A DNA stretch of 40,260 nt, from NCBI GenBank assembly GCA_015059045.1, contig SVBD01000014.1, positions 1 to 40,260 on the forward strand, read 5' to 3'. Source of the DNA: Erysipelotrichaceae bacterium. GTDB lineage: Bacteria; Bacillota_I; Bacilli_A; RFN20; CAG-449. Shown piece by piece: positions 21,121 through 30,329 of the stretch. A program made the translations under genes and the position numbers. Positions within the stretch are counted from its first letter, which is position 1. Each line of letters starts with the position of its first letter. Below the pieces are notes generated by a model. That model had not been told where the DNA came from. It ran no database searches and was given only the letters and a program-made list of their open reading frames with translations.

Positions 21121-23862
21121 ATGAAAAAGAGAACTTTATTATTAGTCCTATTTGCTGCTGTATTATCTTCATGTAGTGCTGCAGATTTAGGAAATACTAG
21201 TGGAGTTGGAAACAAAGGTGATTTAGATTCGCCAGTAACTGAAACACCTAAAAAAGATGCTGACGGTGAGACAGGAGAAATGTCTGCTGTTGAAACATTA
21301 AGAATCCACTACGCTAGAAGTGCTCAAGATTATACAAACTGGGGCGCTTGGGTATGGCAAAAATTACCTAAACCAACTGATGGTAAAATGTTTATGTTTA
21401 CTCAATCTGATGGAGGGGTATATGGAAACTATACTGACATTACTTTAGCTAATGAACCATCTTTAGCAGGAGCTGAAGAAATCGGGTTCTTGCTAAAACA
21501 ACATACTGGTAGTGATCCAACTGCATGGACAGATGGAAATAGAGACGTATCTCAAGACCGTTTCATTACAGTTCCAGCAGAAGCACCAAATGGTATGCTT
21601 GAAATTTGGTTATATGAAGGTGTTGCTGATGTAATGACTTCATTAGAACAAGCATTAAAAGATAAGATCGTATCTAGTGATTTCTTGACAAAGAAAACAA
21701 TTACTACAAATGTTATTTTATCTGCAGATGTAAGTGAAATTACCCAAGATATGTTCCACTTATATGAAAACGGTGTAAAAGTTGATAACAAAATCGCTCA
21801 ATTTAGTTACAACAATAAAAAGATCGATATCACATTAAGCGAAGAAGCTGATATTACAAAGACATATCACGTTGAAGTTGATTTCCCATCTGGAAAATTA
21901 ACAATGGATTGTGGAATTTCATGTTTCTACAGCGATCAAGCATTTATTGATAACTTTACATATTATGGTGATGATTTAGGTGTTACATTCAATAAAGAAA
22001 AAACAACTACAACATTTAAATTATGGGCTCCTATTTCTTCAAAAGTAGTCTTAAATTTATATGACTCAGGTACACCAAGTGCTTACCAAGATGCACCATC
22101 TCTTCCAGAAGATGAAAAAATCCAAGACTTCCCAACTCGTAAATTAGAAATGAGAAAAGGAATTCAAGGTGTTTGGGAAATTACAATTCCTGCATACTTA
22201 CATGGACGTTACTATACATATTCAGTAACTAATGGCGCTACAACTAAAGAAGTAGTTGACCCATATGCAAAAGCTTGTGGTATCGACGGATTAAGAGGAC
22301 AAGCAGTTGACTTCGATGTCATTAATGAAGAAATGAATTGGAGCGAAGTTAAACGTCCAAATAGAATCGTTGATGCAACAGACGCTACAATTTATGAAGT
22401 TCACGTTAGAGACGTTACAATTGATCCTTCTTCAGGAGTAAGCGATAAGAATAGAGGTAACTTCTTAGGCTTAACTGAAAAAGGAACAAAATTTACAAAG
22501 AACAATGTTACAGTTTCAACAGGTTTAGATAGTATTAAAGAATTAGGTGTTACTCACGTACAATTACAACCACTTTATGACTATAGAACAGTTGATGAAG
22601 CTTACGATGATTTAAAATATAACTGGGGTTATGACCCATTAAACTACAACTGTTTAGAAGGTTCTTATTCTACAAATCCATATGATGGATTAGTTAGAAT
22701 TAGAGAATTCAAAGAAATGATGGCTACTTTCTGCGAAGAAGGTATCAACGTTAACTTAGACGTAGTTTATAACCATACAGCAGTTACTGCTGACTCAAAC
22801 TTTGAATATATTATTCCAGGTTACTATCACCGTATGACACCTACTGGAGAATTCTCTGATGGTTCAGGTTGTGGTAATGAAATGGCTACAGAAAACTATA
22901 TGTATCGTAAATTTGTTGTTGATTCATGTAAATTCTGGCTTGGTGAATATAACGTATCAGGTTTCAGATTTGACTTAATGCAATTATTAGATACAACAAC
23001 AATGGAAACTGTTTACTTACAATGTAAAGATATTTATAACGAAGTAATGGTTTATGGTGAACCATGGAAATCATTCTCGCCATCTACAGATACTTACATT
23101 GGTACAACTCAAGAAACAATGCAAGGTATCCAAGGTGTTGGTGGATTCAACGATAAATTCAGAGATGCAGTTAAAGGTGGAAACGACTTATCAAAAGGTT
23201 GGGTTCAAGGTAATGCATCTGATGAAATTGTTTGTAAAATTGGACAAGGTATCTATGGTCAATTTACAGAACACTTAAAGAACCCATCTAAGACTGTTAA
23301 CTATGTAACATGTCACGATAACTATGCGTTATTTGATTTAATCGATAAATCTCAACCAGGTGTTGCAATGAGCCGTAAGATTGAACAAGTTGAACAAGCT
23401 CAAGCAATGGTATTCTTCGCAAACGGTATTGCATTTATGCACGGTGGTGAAGAAATGTTAAGAACAAAACAAGCTGGTACTGAACAACAAATTCATAACT
23501 CATACAATGCTGGTGATCATGTTAATAGATATGATTATTCTAGAAAAGTTGATTACTTATCAACATATAACTTCATGAAAGATGCAATTAAGATTAGAAA
23601 TGAATTCAAAGGATTTAGATTAGCAACAAATGGTGAAGTAGAACAAGCATTAAAGATGAATTCACCATGGTCTTCAACATTATTAATCGATTATGAAATT
23701 ACATATAATGGACAAACATATAGAGTAGTTTCTAATGCTGGTAATTCTGCAAATGTTTCTGGTCTTTCTGGTTATACACTAGCTGTAGCTAACTGGAATG
23801 CTAATTTCTCAGGAAGCTCTATCACAGTTCCACAAAATGGTATCTGTGTATTAAAGAAATAA
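21121..23862 (+). CDS. pulA: Type I pullulanase, lipoprotein
   Basis: This cell-surface debranching enzyme hydrolyses alpha-1,6 bonds of pullulan and starch. It has 913 residues and a lipoprotein signal, LSSC with Cys18. A CBM41 starch-binding module follows (near 55-165, with WGAWVW), then a pullulanase linker domain, a CBM48 (near 285-395, FKLWAPISSKVVLNLYD), and the GH13_14 catalytic domain with the type I signature YNWGYDP. Catalytic residues are Asp618 (FRFDLM), Glu647 (MVYGEPW) and Asp733 (VTCHDN), with LDVVYNHT as region I. The start at 21121 follows GGAGG. It is the first gene of an operon with a putative binding lipoprotein behind a cre-like site, pointing to regulated starch use. 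Confidence 0.95.
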   Translation: MKKRTLLLVLFAAVLSSCSAADLGNTSGVGNKGDLDSPVTETPKKDADGETGEMSAVETLRIHYARSAQDYTNWGAWVWQKLPKPTDGKMFMFTQSDGGVYGNYTDITLANEPSLAGAEEIGFLLKQHTGSDPTAWTDGNRDVSQDRFITVPAEAPNGMLEIWLYEGVADVMTSLEQALKDKIVSSDFLTKKTITTNVILSADVSEITQDMFHLYENGVKVDNKIAQFSYNNKKIDITLSEEADITKTYHVEVDFPSGKLTMDCGISCFYSDQAFIDNFTYYGDDLGVTFNKEKTTTTFKLWAPISSKVVLNLYDSGTPSAYQDAPSLPEDEKIQDFPTRKLEMRKGIQGVWEITIPAYLHGRYYTYSVTNGATTKEVVDPYAKACGIDGLRGQAVDFDVINEEMNWSEVKRPNRIVDATDATIYEVHVRDVTIDPSSGVSDKNRGNFLGLTEKGTKFTKNNVTVSTGLDSIKELGVTHVQLQPLYDYRTVDEAYDDLKYNWGYDPLNYNCLEGSYSTNPYDGLVRIREFKEMMATFCEEGINVNLDVVYNHTAVTADSNFEYIIPGYYHRMTPTGEFSDGSGCGNEMATENYMYRKFVVDSCKFWLGEYNVSGFRFDLMQLLDTTTMETVYLQCKDIYNEVMVYGEPWKSFSPSTDTYIGTTQETMQGIQGVGGFNDKFRDAVKGGNDLSKGWVQGNASDEIVCKIGQGIYGQFTEHLKNPSKTVNYVTCHDNYALFDLIDKSQPGVAMSRKIEQVEQAQAMVFFANGIAFMHGGEEMLRTKQAGTEQQIHNSYNAGDHVNRYDYSRKVDYLSTYNFMKDAIKIRNEFKGFRLATNGEVEQALKMNSPWSSTLLIDYEITYNGQTYRVVSNAGNSANVSGLSGYTLAVANWNANFSGSSITVPQNGICVLKK

Positions 23863-23876
23863 GGAGGTAAATAAAA

Positions 23877-25502
23877 ATGAAAAAATTATTAGTTTTAAGT
23901 TTATCTCTATTTACAGTTCTTGCTCTAGCTAACTGTGGTCAAGGAAATAATCCTACATCACAACCAAGTAGTGAACAACCTTCTACTAGTGAAAATGTTA
24001 GTAGTGAAGACAAATCAAGCGAAGAAGTTTCTTCTGAAGCTAAAAAACCTTATACTCATAAAGTTGTAGGTGAAAAAACTGCAACATCTCATACAGTATT
24101 ATTCTATGTTAACTTACCAGATGATAATGGTTTATATAGAACATATTATGTAGAAGATGGACAAAAAATCGAAGCATTTAGATGTGTTATCTCTGGATAC
24201 TACGGATCAGATTGGTATTATGATCAATATGGTGCTCACGCATTTGACTTCGAAAACACTCCAATTACTGAAGATTTAGAACTTTATGGTTATCCTCAAT
24301 CAAGAAAGAATAATCCGGGAGTTACTGAATACGAAGAAGAAGCAAAAGAATACACAATTTCTTGGAAACCTGGAAACAACACTTCATTTGTACACGAAGA
24401 TGCAGGAATTCTTCCTTTATCAGCAAACGCAAATGAAAAAGTTTCATTCAGAGTTGCATATGCATTAAACACAAAGAAAGATGCAGAAGTAAAAGTTAAT
24501 GATGAAATCATTACTGCTGATGCAAATGGTGTATATTCATTCGTCGTTACTGAAAATGTTACAGTAACAACAAGTGATGTAAAAGTATATAATCCAAATG
24601 ATAAATATGATTACTACTTATACATCAATTCAACAAAACACGACATGGTAATTAATCCAAACAACCAAAGTGAATATATGGTTGAAGGCGTTATGTTAAA
24701 TGTTGGAGACACATTCTATGTTGAAAAAACTGATGGAACAACAACATTAAAATATGATGACAGATTAACTGGAAACGGAACAGAAAAATTCGTTTGTAGC
24801 GAAGCTGGTGAATATGGATTCTACTTCAATTACAATATCGGTGGTACATGGATTGCTGGACCATTAAAGACATTTACATTTACAGATGTTCCATCTGATA
24901 TGATTGCAAATGGTAATAGAGTATTTGCATGGGCATGGCCAACTGGCGGAGAAGGTAGCTGGATTGAAGCAAATGTTGATGTAACAAATAGCACATTAAC
25001 ATTAAAAATGGATGCTACATTAACTAACATCTTATTCACAGTTTACAGTGCTTCAGATAATACTGCTCCAAACTGGGATAGCAAATTATCTCAAACAGCT
25101 GACTTAGCTTTACCAAGTGGTTCAACAACTATTTCATTCAATGATTTAGGTGCTGGTGGAAATGGTGGAGGATCAACAACTCCAAGTCCAGATGCTCCAA
25201 CAACTGGTTATGCATTAGTAATCAATGGAACAACTTACGTACCATTAACTCATAATCCAAATTATACTGGAGAAGGTGAAGAATGGTTTGCAAAAGGTGT
25301 TACAATCAACGCTGGTGATGTTGTTACTATGTATAATGGTGATGCAGGTGAAGGTTGGGTAATTCAAACACCAGATAGCTGGTCTACAGGTTCGTGGACT
25401 GGTGGACCAAATGGTATCACATGTAATCAATCAGGTACATTTGATGTCTATTGTAAAATGATTTATCAAAACGATAACATCTACTTTGGCGCAGCTGCAT
25501 AA
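23877..25502 (+). CDS. Surface lipoprotein, likely starch-binding partner of pullulanase
   Basis: This is a 541-residue lipoprotein: lipobox LANC with Cys20 (Asn before Cys is unusual), then a Ser/Glu/Thr/Gln-rich linker to about residue 55. Next comes a Listeria-Bacteroides-repeat-like module (near 60-140, ending DLELYGYPQ). Then follow three or four Tyr/Trp-rich beta modules; one (NGNRVFAWAWPTGGEGSW, near 345) recalls CBM25/26 starch-binding domains, and others (DKYDYYLYINST, GYALVINGTTYVPL) look like repeats of one type. A Gly/Ser/Pro linker lies near 425-440. No catalytic motif is seen. It starts 14 nt after pulA with AAGGAGG, so it is co-transcribed. Binding starch for PulA is inference. 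Confidence 0.75.
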   Translation: MKKLLVLSLSLFTVLALANCGQGNNPTSQPSSEQPSTSENVSSEDKSSEEVSSEAKKPYTHKVVGEKTATSHTVLFYVNLPDDNGLYRTYYVEDGQKIEAFRCVISGYYGSDWYYDQYGAHAFDFENTPITEDLELYGYPQSRKNNPGVTEYEEEAKEYTISWKPGNNTSFVHEDAGILPLSANANEKVSFRVAYALNTKKDAEVKVNDEIITADANGVYSFVVTENVTVTTSDVKVYNPNDKYDYYLYINSTKHDMVINPNNQSEYMVEGVMLNVGDTFYVEKTDGTTTLKYDDRLTGNGTEKFVCSEAGEYGFYFNYNIGGTWIAGPLKTFTFTDVPSDMIANGNRVFAWAWPTGGEGSWIEANVDVTNSTLTLKMDATLTNILFTVYSASDNTAPNWDSKLSQTADLALPSGSTTISFNDLGAGGNGGGSTTPSPDAPTTGYALVINGTTYVPLTHNPNYTGEGEEWFAKGVTINAGDVVTMYNGDAGEGWVIQTPDSWSTGSWTGGPNGITCNQSGTFDVYCKMIYQNDNIYFGAAA

Positions 25503-25516
25503 AAAATAAATAAATC

Positions 25517-25547
25517 AGAGGTTTGCATTTGCAAGCCTCTTTTTTTG
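25517..25547 (+). terminator. Terminator of pullulanase operon
   Basis: AGAGGTTTGC (25517-25526) pairs with GCAAGCCTCT (25531-25540) with one wobble pair, loop ATTT, then seven T. Confidence 0.9.
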
Positions 25548-25605
25548 CATTCTTTTGTTTATTGTCTAATTTCTTTTTTTGTTTAATTTTAGAAGATATA
25601 TTTAA

Positions 25606-25634
25606 TTGTTTTTAATTATAAAATATTTTATAAT
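25606..25634 (+). promoter_or_regulatory. Promoter of ABC exporter operon
   Basis: TTGTTT (25606-25611), a 17-nt spacer, TATAAT (25629-25634), 29 nt before the ATG at 25663. Confidence 0.65.
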
Positions 25635-25662
25635 AAAAAAAGTTTTTAGAAGGAGGGATTTT

Positions 25663-27453
25663 ATGAAGCAAATTATTAAGTCTATTAGATGTTGCTTGAA
25701 AGAAACTATTTTAACTCCTATTATGATGGTTTGTGAAGTTTTAATGGAAGTATTAATTCCTTATATAGTCAGTTTGATTTTAGGTTTTTTATATATTCTT
25801 AATGGAAATCCTGCGCAAGCAAATGAATTAACACTTAATCTATATGATAAATATATTGATGTTTTAGGACCAATTGGATTAATTTCAATCGCAGGATTGT
25901 TAATTGTTATTTGTTCTGCTGTTTCGTTAGTTTTTGGAGTTTTAGGAGCAAGATTTGGAGCAAGGGCAGGTGCAAAATTCGCGGAAAATTTAAGAGAGAG
26001 AATTTATTACAATGTTCAAACATTCTCTTTTGAGAATATTGACAAATTCCAAACTGCTAGTTTGATTACTAGATTAACAACTGATGTTACTAATGTTCAA
26101 AATGCTTTTGTAATGATTATTAGAATGTTTGTTCGTTCTCCAATTATGTTTGTGCTTTCATTAATTATGTGTTTGAATACAAATGTTGAACTATCAATCA
26201 TATTAGTTATTGCTATTCCTTTATTGATAGTCAGTTTACTTCTTATCGTTACACATGTTCATCCATATTTTGTAAAAATGTTTGAAAGATATGATGCAAT
26301 GAATAAGAGATTACAAGAAAATTTAATTGGCATTCGTGTAGTTAAATCTTTCAACCGTGAAGATTATGAAATTGAAAAATTTAAAACTGCAACTAAAAAT
26401 TTAAAAGATATTGGCGTTCATGCTGAAAAAATTATGGCTTTTAATGGCCCAATTATGAATCTTATTATGTATGGAGTTACTATTGCGGTAATCTATTTTG
26501 GAACTACATTTTATATTTTAGATGGTAAAATGGTAATTCCTGATTTGAACTTATATATCTCATATTGTACTCAAATTCTTGGTTCATTGATGACTGTATC
26601 AATGATGTTTGTTATGGTTGTAATGTCAAGAGCTAGTATTAGAAGAATTAGTGAAGTTATTTCGGAAAAAACTACTTTAACAAATAAAGAAAATCCTGCT
26701 TTCGAAGTAAAAAATGGTGATATTGATTTTGAAAATGTTTCATTTTCATACGCTAATGATAGTAATAATTTAAATTTAGAAAGTATTAATCTACATATTA
26801 AATCAGGAGATATGATTGGTATTATTGGAGGAACTGGATCTAGTAAAACTACTTTGGTTAACTTAATTCCTCGTCTTTATGATGTTACAAGTGGAACAGT
26901 TAAAGTTGGAGATATCGATGTAAGAGACTATGATTTAGAAACATTAAGAAATAATGTTGCGGTAGTATTACAAAAGAATGTTCTTTTCTCTGGAACAATT
27001 AGAGATAATTTAAAATGGGGAAAAGAAGACGCTACTGATGAAGAAATTCTAGCGGCTTGTAAGAATGCGCAAGCATATGATTTCGTTATGAATTCATTAA
27101 ATGGATTAGATACTGATTTAGGTCAAGGTGGATGTAATGTTTCAGGTGGACAAAAACAAAGACTTTGTATTGCTAGAGCTCTATTAAAAGATCCTAAAGT
27201 GTTAATTCTAGATGACTCAACTAGTGCTGTTGACACTAAAACTGATGCTTTAATTAGACAAGCTTTAAGAGAAAATGTTCCTCATATTACTAAAATTATC
27301 ATTGCTCAAAGAGTAAATTCTATTCAAGATGCTGATAAGATCATTGTATTAGATGAAGGTAAGATTAATGGAATAGGAACTCATGATGAATTATTAAAAA
27401 CAAATAAAATTTACCAAGAAGTTTATTCTTCTCAAATGAAAGGAGATGAATAA
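25663..27453 (+). CDS. ABC exporter subunit with degenerate ATP site
   Basis: This is a half-transporter of the type I exporter fold: six TM helices in the first 330 residues, then the nucleotide-binding domain. It has 596 residues. The Walker A is GGTGSSKTTL, with Ser in place of the Gly before Lys. The ABC signature VSGGQKQR is intact. The Walker B ILDD has Asp518 in place of the catalytic Glu, and the H-loop His is replaced by Gln549 (IIAQRV). This is the pattern of the non-catalytic partner in heterodimeric exporters such as LmrCD or TM287/288. The start at 25663 follows AAGGAGG. The next gene, two bases downstream, is its partner. The substrate is unknown; drugs, lipids or peptides are all possible. 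Confidence 0.93.
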   Translation: MKQIIKSIRCCLKETILTPIMMVCEVLMEVLIPYIVSLILGFLYILNGNPAQANELTLNLYDKYIDVLGPIGLISIAGLLIVICSAVSLVFGVLGARFGARAGAKFAENLRERIYYNVQTFSFENIDKFQTASLITRLTTDVTNVQNAFVMIIRMFVRSPIMFVLSLIMCLNTNVELSIILVIAIPLLIVSLLLIVTHVHPYFVKMFERYDAMNKRLQENLIGIRVVKSFNREDYEIEKFKTATKNLKDIGVHAEKIMAFNGPIMNLIMYGVTIAVIYFGTTFYILDGKMVIPDLNLYISYCTQILGSLMTVSMMFVMVVMSRASIRRISEVISEKTTLTNKENPAFEVKNGDIDFENVSFSYANDSNNLNLESINLHIKSGDMIGIIGGTGSSKTTLVNLIPRLYDVTSGTVKVGDIDVRDYDLETLRNNVAVVLQKNVLFSGTIRDNLKWGKEDATDEEILAACKNAQAYDFVMNSLNGLDTDLGQGGCNVSGGQKQRLCIARALLKDPKVLILDDSTSAVDTKTDALIRQALRENVPHITKIIIAQRVNSIQDADKIIVLDEGKINGIGTHDELLKTNKIYQEVYSSQMKGDE

Positions 27454-27455
27454 TT

Positions 27456-29384
27456 ATGCCACCACATGGATTAAGAGGTGTAGGTAAACCTAAAGATGCG
27501 AAGAAAACTTTCGCTCGTATTATGAAGTATTTCTCAAAATATATGTTGTTATTTGCAATTGTTGTAATAACTATTTTACTTCAATCGGCGGCAACACTTG
27601 TATCAGTTGAGTTTACTCAACAATTATTTGATAAAGGTATTCCTAATTTAGTTGAAGCACATATGATTGGTCTTAGTGGACCAATTAAAGAAGCAACAAC
27701 TCAATTTGCTGGATTGATCTTTACTTTAATTGGAATTTATCTATTAGTTATATTATGTATATATATACATAATATTTCGATGGTATTTATTTCTCGTGGT
27801 ATTTTAAAAGATATTAGAGATGATTTATTCATTCATATGGAAAAACTACCAATTAAATATTTTGATTCTAGAACTCATGGTGAATTAATGTCTCACTATA
27901 CTAATGATGTTGATGCGATTAGACAAATGTTATCTCAATCAATTCCGCAAATTATTTCAAGTGTAATTACAATTGGTTCAACATTTATTTTTATGATTAT
28001 TAAATCGATAGAGTTGACTTTAATCTGCGTAGTTATGGTTGTTGTCATTATGATGAGTTCAAGTTTAGTTGCAAAACGTTCTGGAAAATATTTCGTCAAG
28101 CAACAAATCAACTTAGGACAACTAAATGGTTATATTGAAGAAATGATTGAAGGACAAAAAGTAGTTAAAGTATTTAATTACGAAGAAAAAGCAAAAGAAA
28201 GATTTAGTAAAATCAATCATGATTTAGCTAATAGTTATGCAAAAGCTAATGGTATGGCATTTAGTTTTGGTCCGATGACTAATAACTTAAATCACATTCA
28301 CTATGCATTGACTGCTTTAGTTGGCGCAATTATGATTGCTACAGGATTTAGTATTATTCCATCTCAAACTATGTCAGCAGGTTTATTAATCGCATTCCTT
28401 ATTTTAACTAAACAATTTGGTATGCCATTAAGTCAAATCGCTCAACAATTTAACTCAATTATTATTGCTCTTGCTGCATCAGAAAGAGTATTCTCAGTTA
28501 TTGATATGGAACCAGAAAAAGATGAAGGTTACGTAACAATGACTTATGGTGAAAAAGATGAAAATGGAAATGTTGTTGAAGTTGATCACAAGACAAGCTT
28601 GTTCTTATGGAAACATCCTCATAGCGATGGAACTATTACTTTAGAAGAAGTAAAAGGTGATGTAAGATTCTTTGATGTTGACTTTGGCTATAATGATGAA
28701 AAGATGGTTCTTCATGATGTAAGTTTATTTGCTAAACCTGGTCAAAAGATTGCTTTTGTTGGTTCAACCGGCGCAGGTAAAACAACTATTACTAACTTAA
28801 TTAATCGTTTCTATGATGTTCAAGATGGAAAGATTAGAGTCGATGGAATTAATATTAATAAGATTAAAAAAGCTGATTTAAGAAGAACGCAATCAATCGT
28901 ATTACAAGATACTCATTTATTCACTGATACTGTTATTGAAAATATTCGTTACGGTAGATTAGACGCTACAGATGAAGAATGTATTAAAGCGGCAAAACTT
29001 GCTAATGCACATTACTTTATATCTCACTTACCTGAAGGATATAATACGATGTTAGTTAATGATGGAACTAACCTTTCTCAAGGACAAAGACAATTAATTG
29101 CAATTGCTCGTGCCGCAGTAGCGGATCCTGCTATTTTAATTCTTGATGAAGCAACTTCTTCGATTGATACACGTACAGAAATGTTAATTGAAAAAGGTAT
29201 GGATGAATTAATGAAGGGTAGAACCGTATTTGTTATTGCTCATAGATTATCAACAGTAAGAAACTCTCAAGCAATTATGGTATTAGAAAATGGTCGAATT
29301 ATCGAAAGAGGAGACCACGAAGAATTAATTAAGCAAAAGGGTAAATATTATCAACTTTACACTGGTGCATTCGAATTAGACTAG
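27456..29384 (+). CDS. ABC exporter subunit with catalytic ATP site
   Basis: This is the partner half-transporter, 642 residues, with an N-terminal proline/glycine-rich leader (MPPHGLRGVGKPKDAKKT), six TM helices and a nucleotide-binding domain. The Walker A GSTGAGKTT, the Walker B ILILDEATSS with Glu565 and the H-loop VIAHRL are all canonical. Its signature is LSQGQRQ rather than LSGGQ. In a heterodimer this signature faces the degenerate site of the other subunit, so both defects fall in the same composite site, as the family requires. An insertion of about 45 residues (near 350-395, acidic) precedes the ATPase domain. The ribosome binding site AAAGGAG lies within the end of the previous gene. 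Confidence 0.94.
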   Translation: MPPHGLRGVGKPKDAKKTFARIMKYFSKYMLLFAIVVITILLQSAATLVSVEFTQQLFDKGIPNLVEAHMIGLSGPIKEATTQFAGLIFTLIGIYLLVILCIYIHNISMVFISRGILKDIRDDLFIHMEKLPIKYFDSRTHGELMSHYTNDVDAIRQMLSQSIPQIISSVITIGSTFIFMIIKSIELTLICVVMVVVIMMSSSLVAKRSGKYFVKQQINLGQLNGYIEEMIEGQKVVKVFNYEEKAKERFSKINHDLANSYAKANGMAFSFGPMTNNLNHIHYALTALVGAIMIATGFSIIPSQTMSAGLLIAFLILTKQFGMPLSQIAQQFNSIIIALAASERVFSVIDMEPEKDEGYVTMTYGEKDENGNVVEVDHKTSLFLWKHPHSDGTITLEEVKGDVRFFDVDFGYNDEKMVLHDVSLFAKPGQKIAFVGSTGAGKTTITNLINRFYDVQDGKIRVDGININKIKKADLRRTQSIVLQDTHLFTDTVIENIRYGRLDATDEECIKAAKLANAHYFISHLPEGYNTMLVNDGTNLSQGQRQLIAIARAAVADPAILILDEATSSIDTRTEMLIEKGMDELMKGRTVFVIAHRLSTVRNSQAIMVLENGRIIERGDHEELIKQKGKYYQLYTGAFELD

Positions 29385-29394
29385 GAGGTAAATT

Positions 29395-30303
29395 ATGCTA
29401 GTTAAAATATCTCAAGAAGTTCAAGAAGCATTAAAAAATAATATTCCAGTAGTAGCCTTAGAATCGACTATTATCTCTCATGGAATGCCATATCCTAAAA
29501 ATGTTGAAACAGCATTAAATGTTGAAAAGATTATTAGAGAACAAGGTGCAGTTCCTGCAACAATTGGTATTATTGAAGGAGTTCCAGTAGTTGGAATGAG
29601 TGAAGAAGAAATTGAATTGTTTGGTAAAAAACAAGGTATATTAAAAGCCTCAAGAAGAGATCTTCCAGTAATTATGAGTAAAGGTTTATGGGGAGCAACA
29701 ACTGTTGCTACTACAATGATTTTTGCTCAATATGCTGGAATTGAAGTATTTGTTACAGGAGGAATCGGAGGAGTTCATAAAGAAGCTCAACAAACATTTG
29801 ATATCTCTGCTGATTTACAAGAACTTGCAAATACAAATGTAACAGTTGTCTGCGCTGGAGCTAAGGCAATTTTAGACTTACCTTTAACTTTAGAATATTT
29901 AGAAACCTTTGGAGTCCCAGTTTTAGGATATAAATCTAAAAACTTAGGTGCTTTCTATTCAAGTGATTCTTCTTTACCACTAGATTATGAGATGGATAGT
30001 GAAGAAGAAATTGCTAAAGCAATTTATTATAAACGTAAGTTAAACTTAAAAGGTGGAATTCTAGTTTCTAATCCAATTCCAAAAGAGTATGAAATTCCTA
30101 ATGAAGAGATTAATGTTTATATTAATAAAGCTATTGAAGACGCTAAAAAGGAAGGAATTAAAGGAAAAGATACAACTCCTTTCTTATTAAAACATATTAA
30201 AGAACATACTGAAGGTAGATCGCTAGAAGCAAATATTAAATTAGTTTATAACAATGCTTTAGTTGGAGCAAAGATTGCTAAAGAATATGCAAAATTAAAA
30301 TAG
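29395..30303 (+). CDS. psuG: Pseudouridine-5'-phosphate glycosidase
   Basis: PsuG cleaves pseudouridine 5'-phosphate into uracil and ribose 5-phosphate in the cytoplasm, with a Mn ion and a lysine Schiff base. The 302 residues match the family, with the characteristic ALESTIISHGMPYPKNVETA near the start, TIGIIEGVPVVGM, and FVTGGIGGVHKEAQQTFDISADL containing the conserved catalytic region. The kinase PsuK and a pseudouridine transporter, which often flank psuG, are not in the window. It starts 10 nt after the ABC exporter with AGGAGG, so it is probably co-transcribed, although no functional link is evident. A strong terminator overlaps its stop codon. Confidence 0.96.
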   Translation: MLVKISQEVQEALKNNIPVVALESTIISHGMPYPKNVETALNVEKIIREQGAVPATIGIIEGVPVVGMSEEEIELFGKKQGILKASRRDLPVIMSKGLWGATTVATTMIFAQYAGIEVFVTGGIGGVHKEAQQTFDISADLQELANTNVTVVCAGAKAILDLPLTLEYLETFGVPVLGYKSKNLGAFYSSDSSLPLDYEMDSEEEIAKAIYYKRKLNLKGGILVSNPIPKEYEIPNEEINVYINKAIEDAKKEGIKGKDTTPFLLKHIKEHTEGRSLEANIKLVYNNALVGAKIAKEYAKLK

Positions 30304-30329
30304 TTCGGGTTTTCCGAACTATTTTTGTT
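30300..30329. terminator. Terminator after psuG, also usable from the minus strand
   Basis: ATAGTTCGG (30300-30308) pairs with CCGAACTAT (30314-30322), loop GTTTT, then TTTTGTTT. On the minus strand the stem is followed by TTTAATTTTG, so it can end both convergent genes. Confidence 0.88.

Noticed and set aside
23054-23278. Plus-strand 74-residue frame inside the pullulanase gene (and 24286-24468 in the next gene)
   Set aside because: It is out-of-frame reading of the catalytic domain, with no ribosome binding site.
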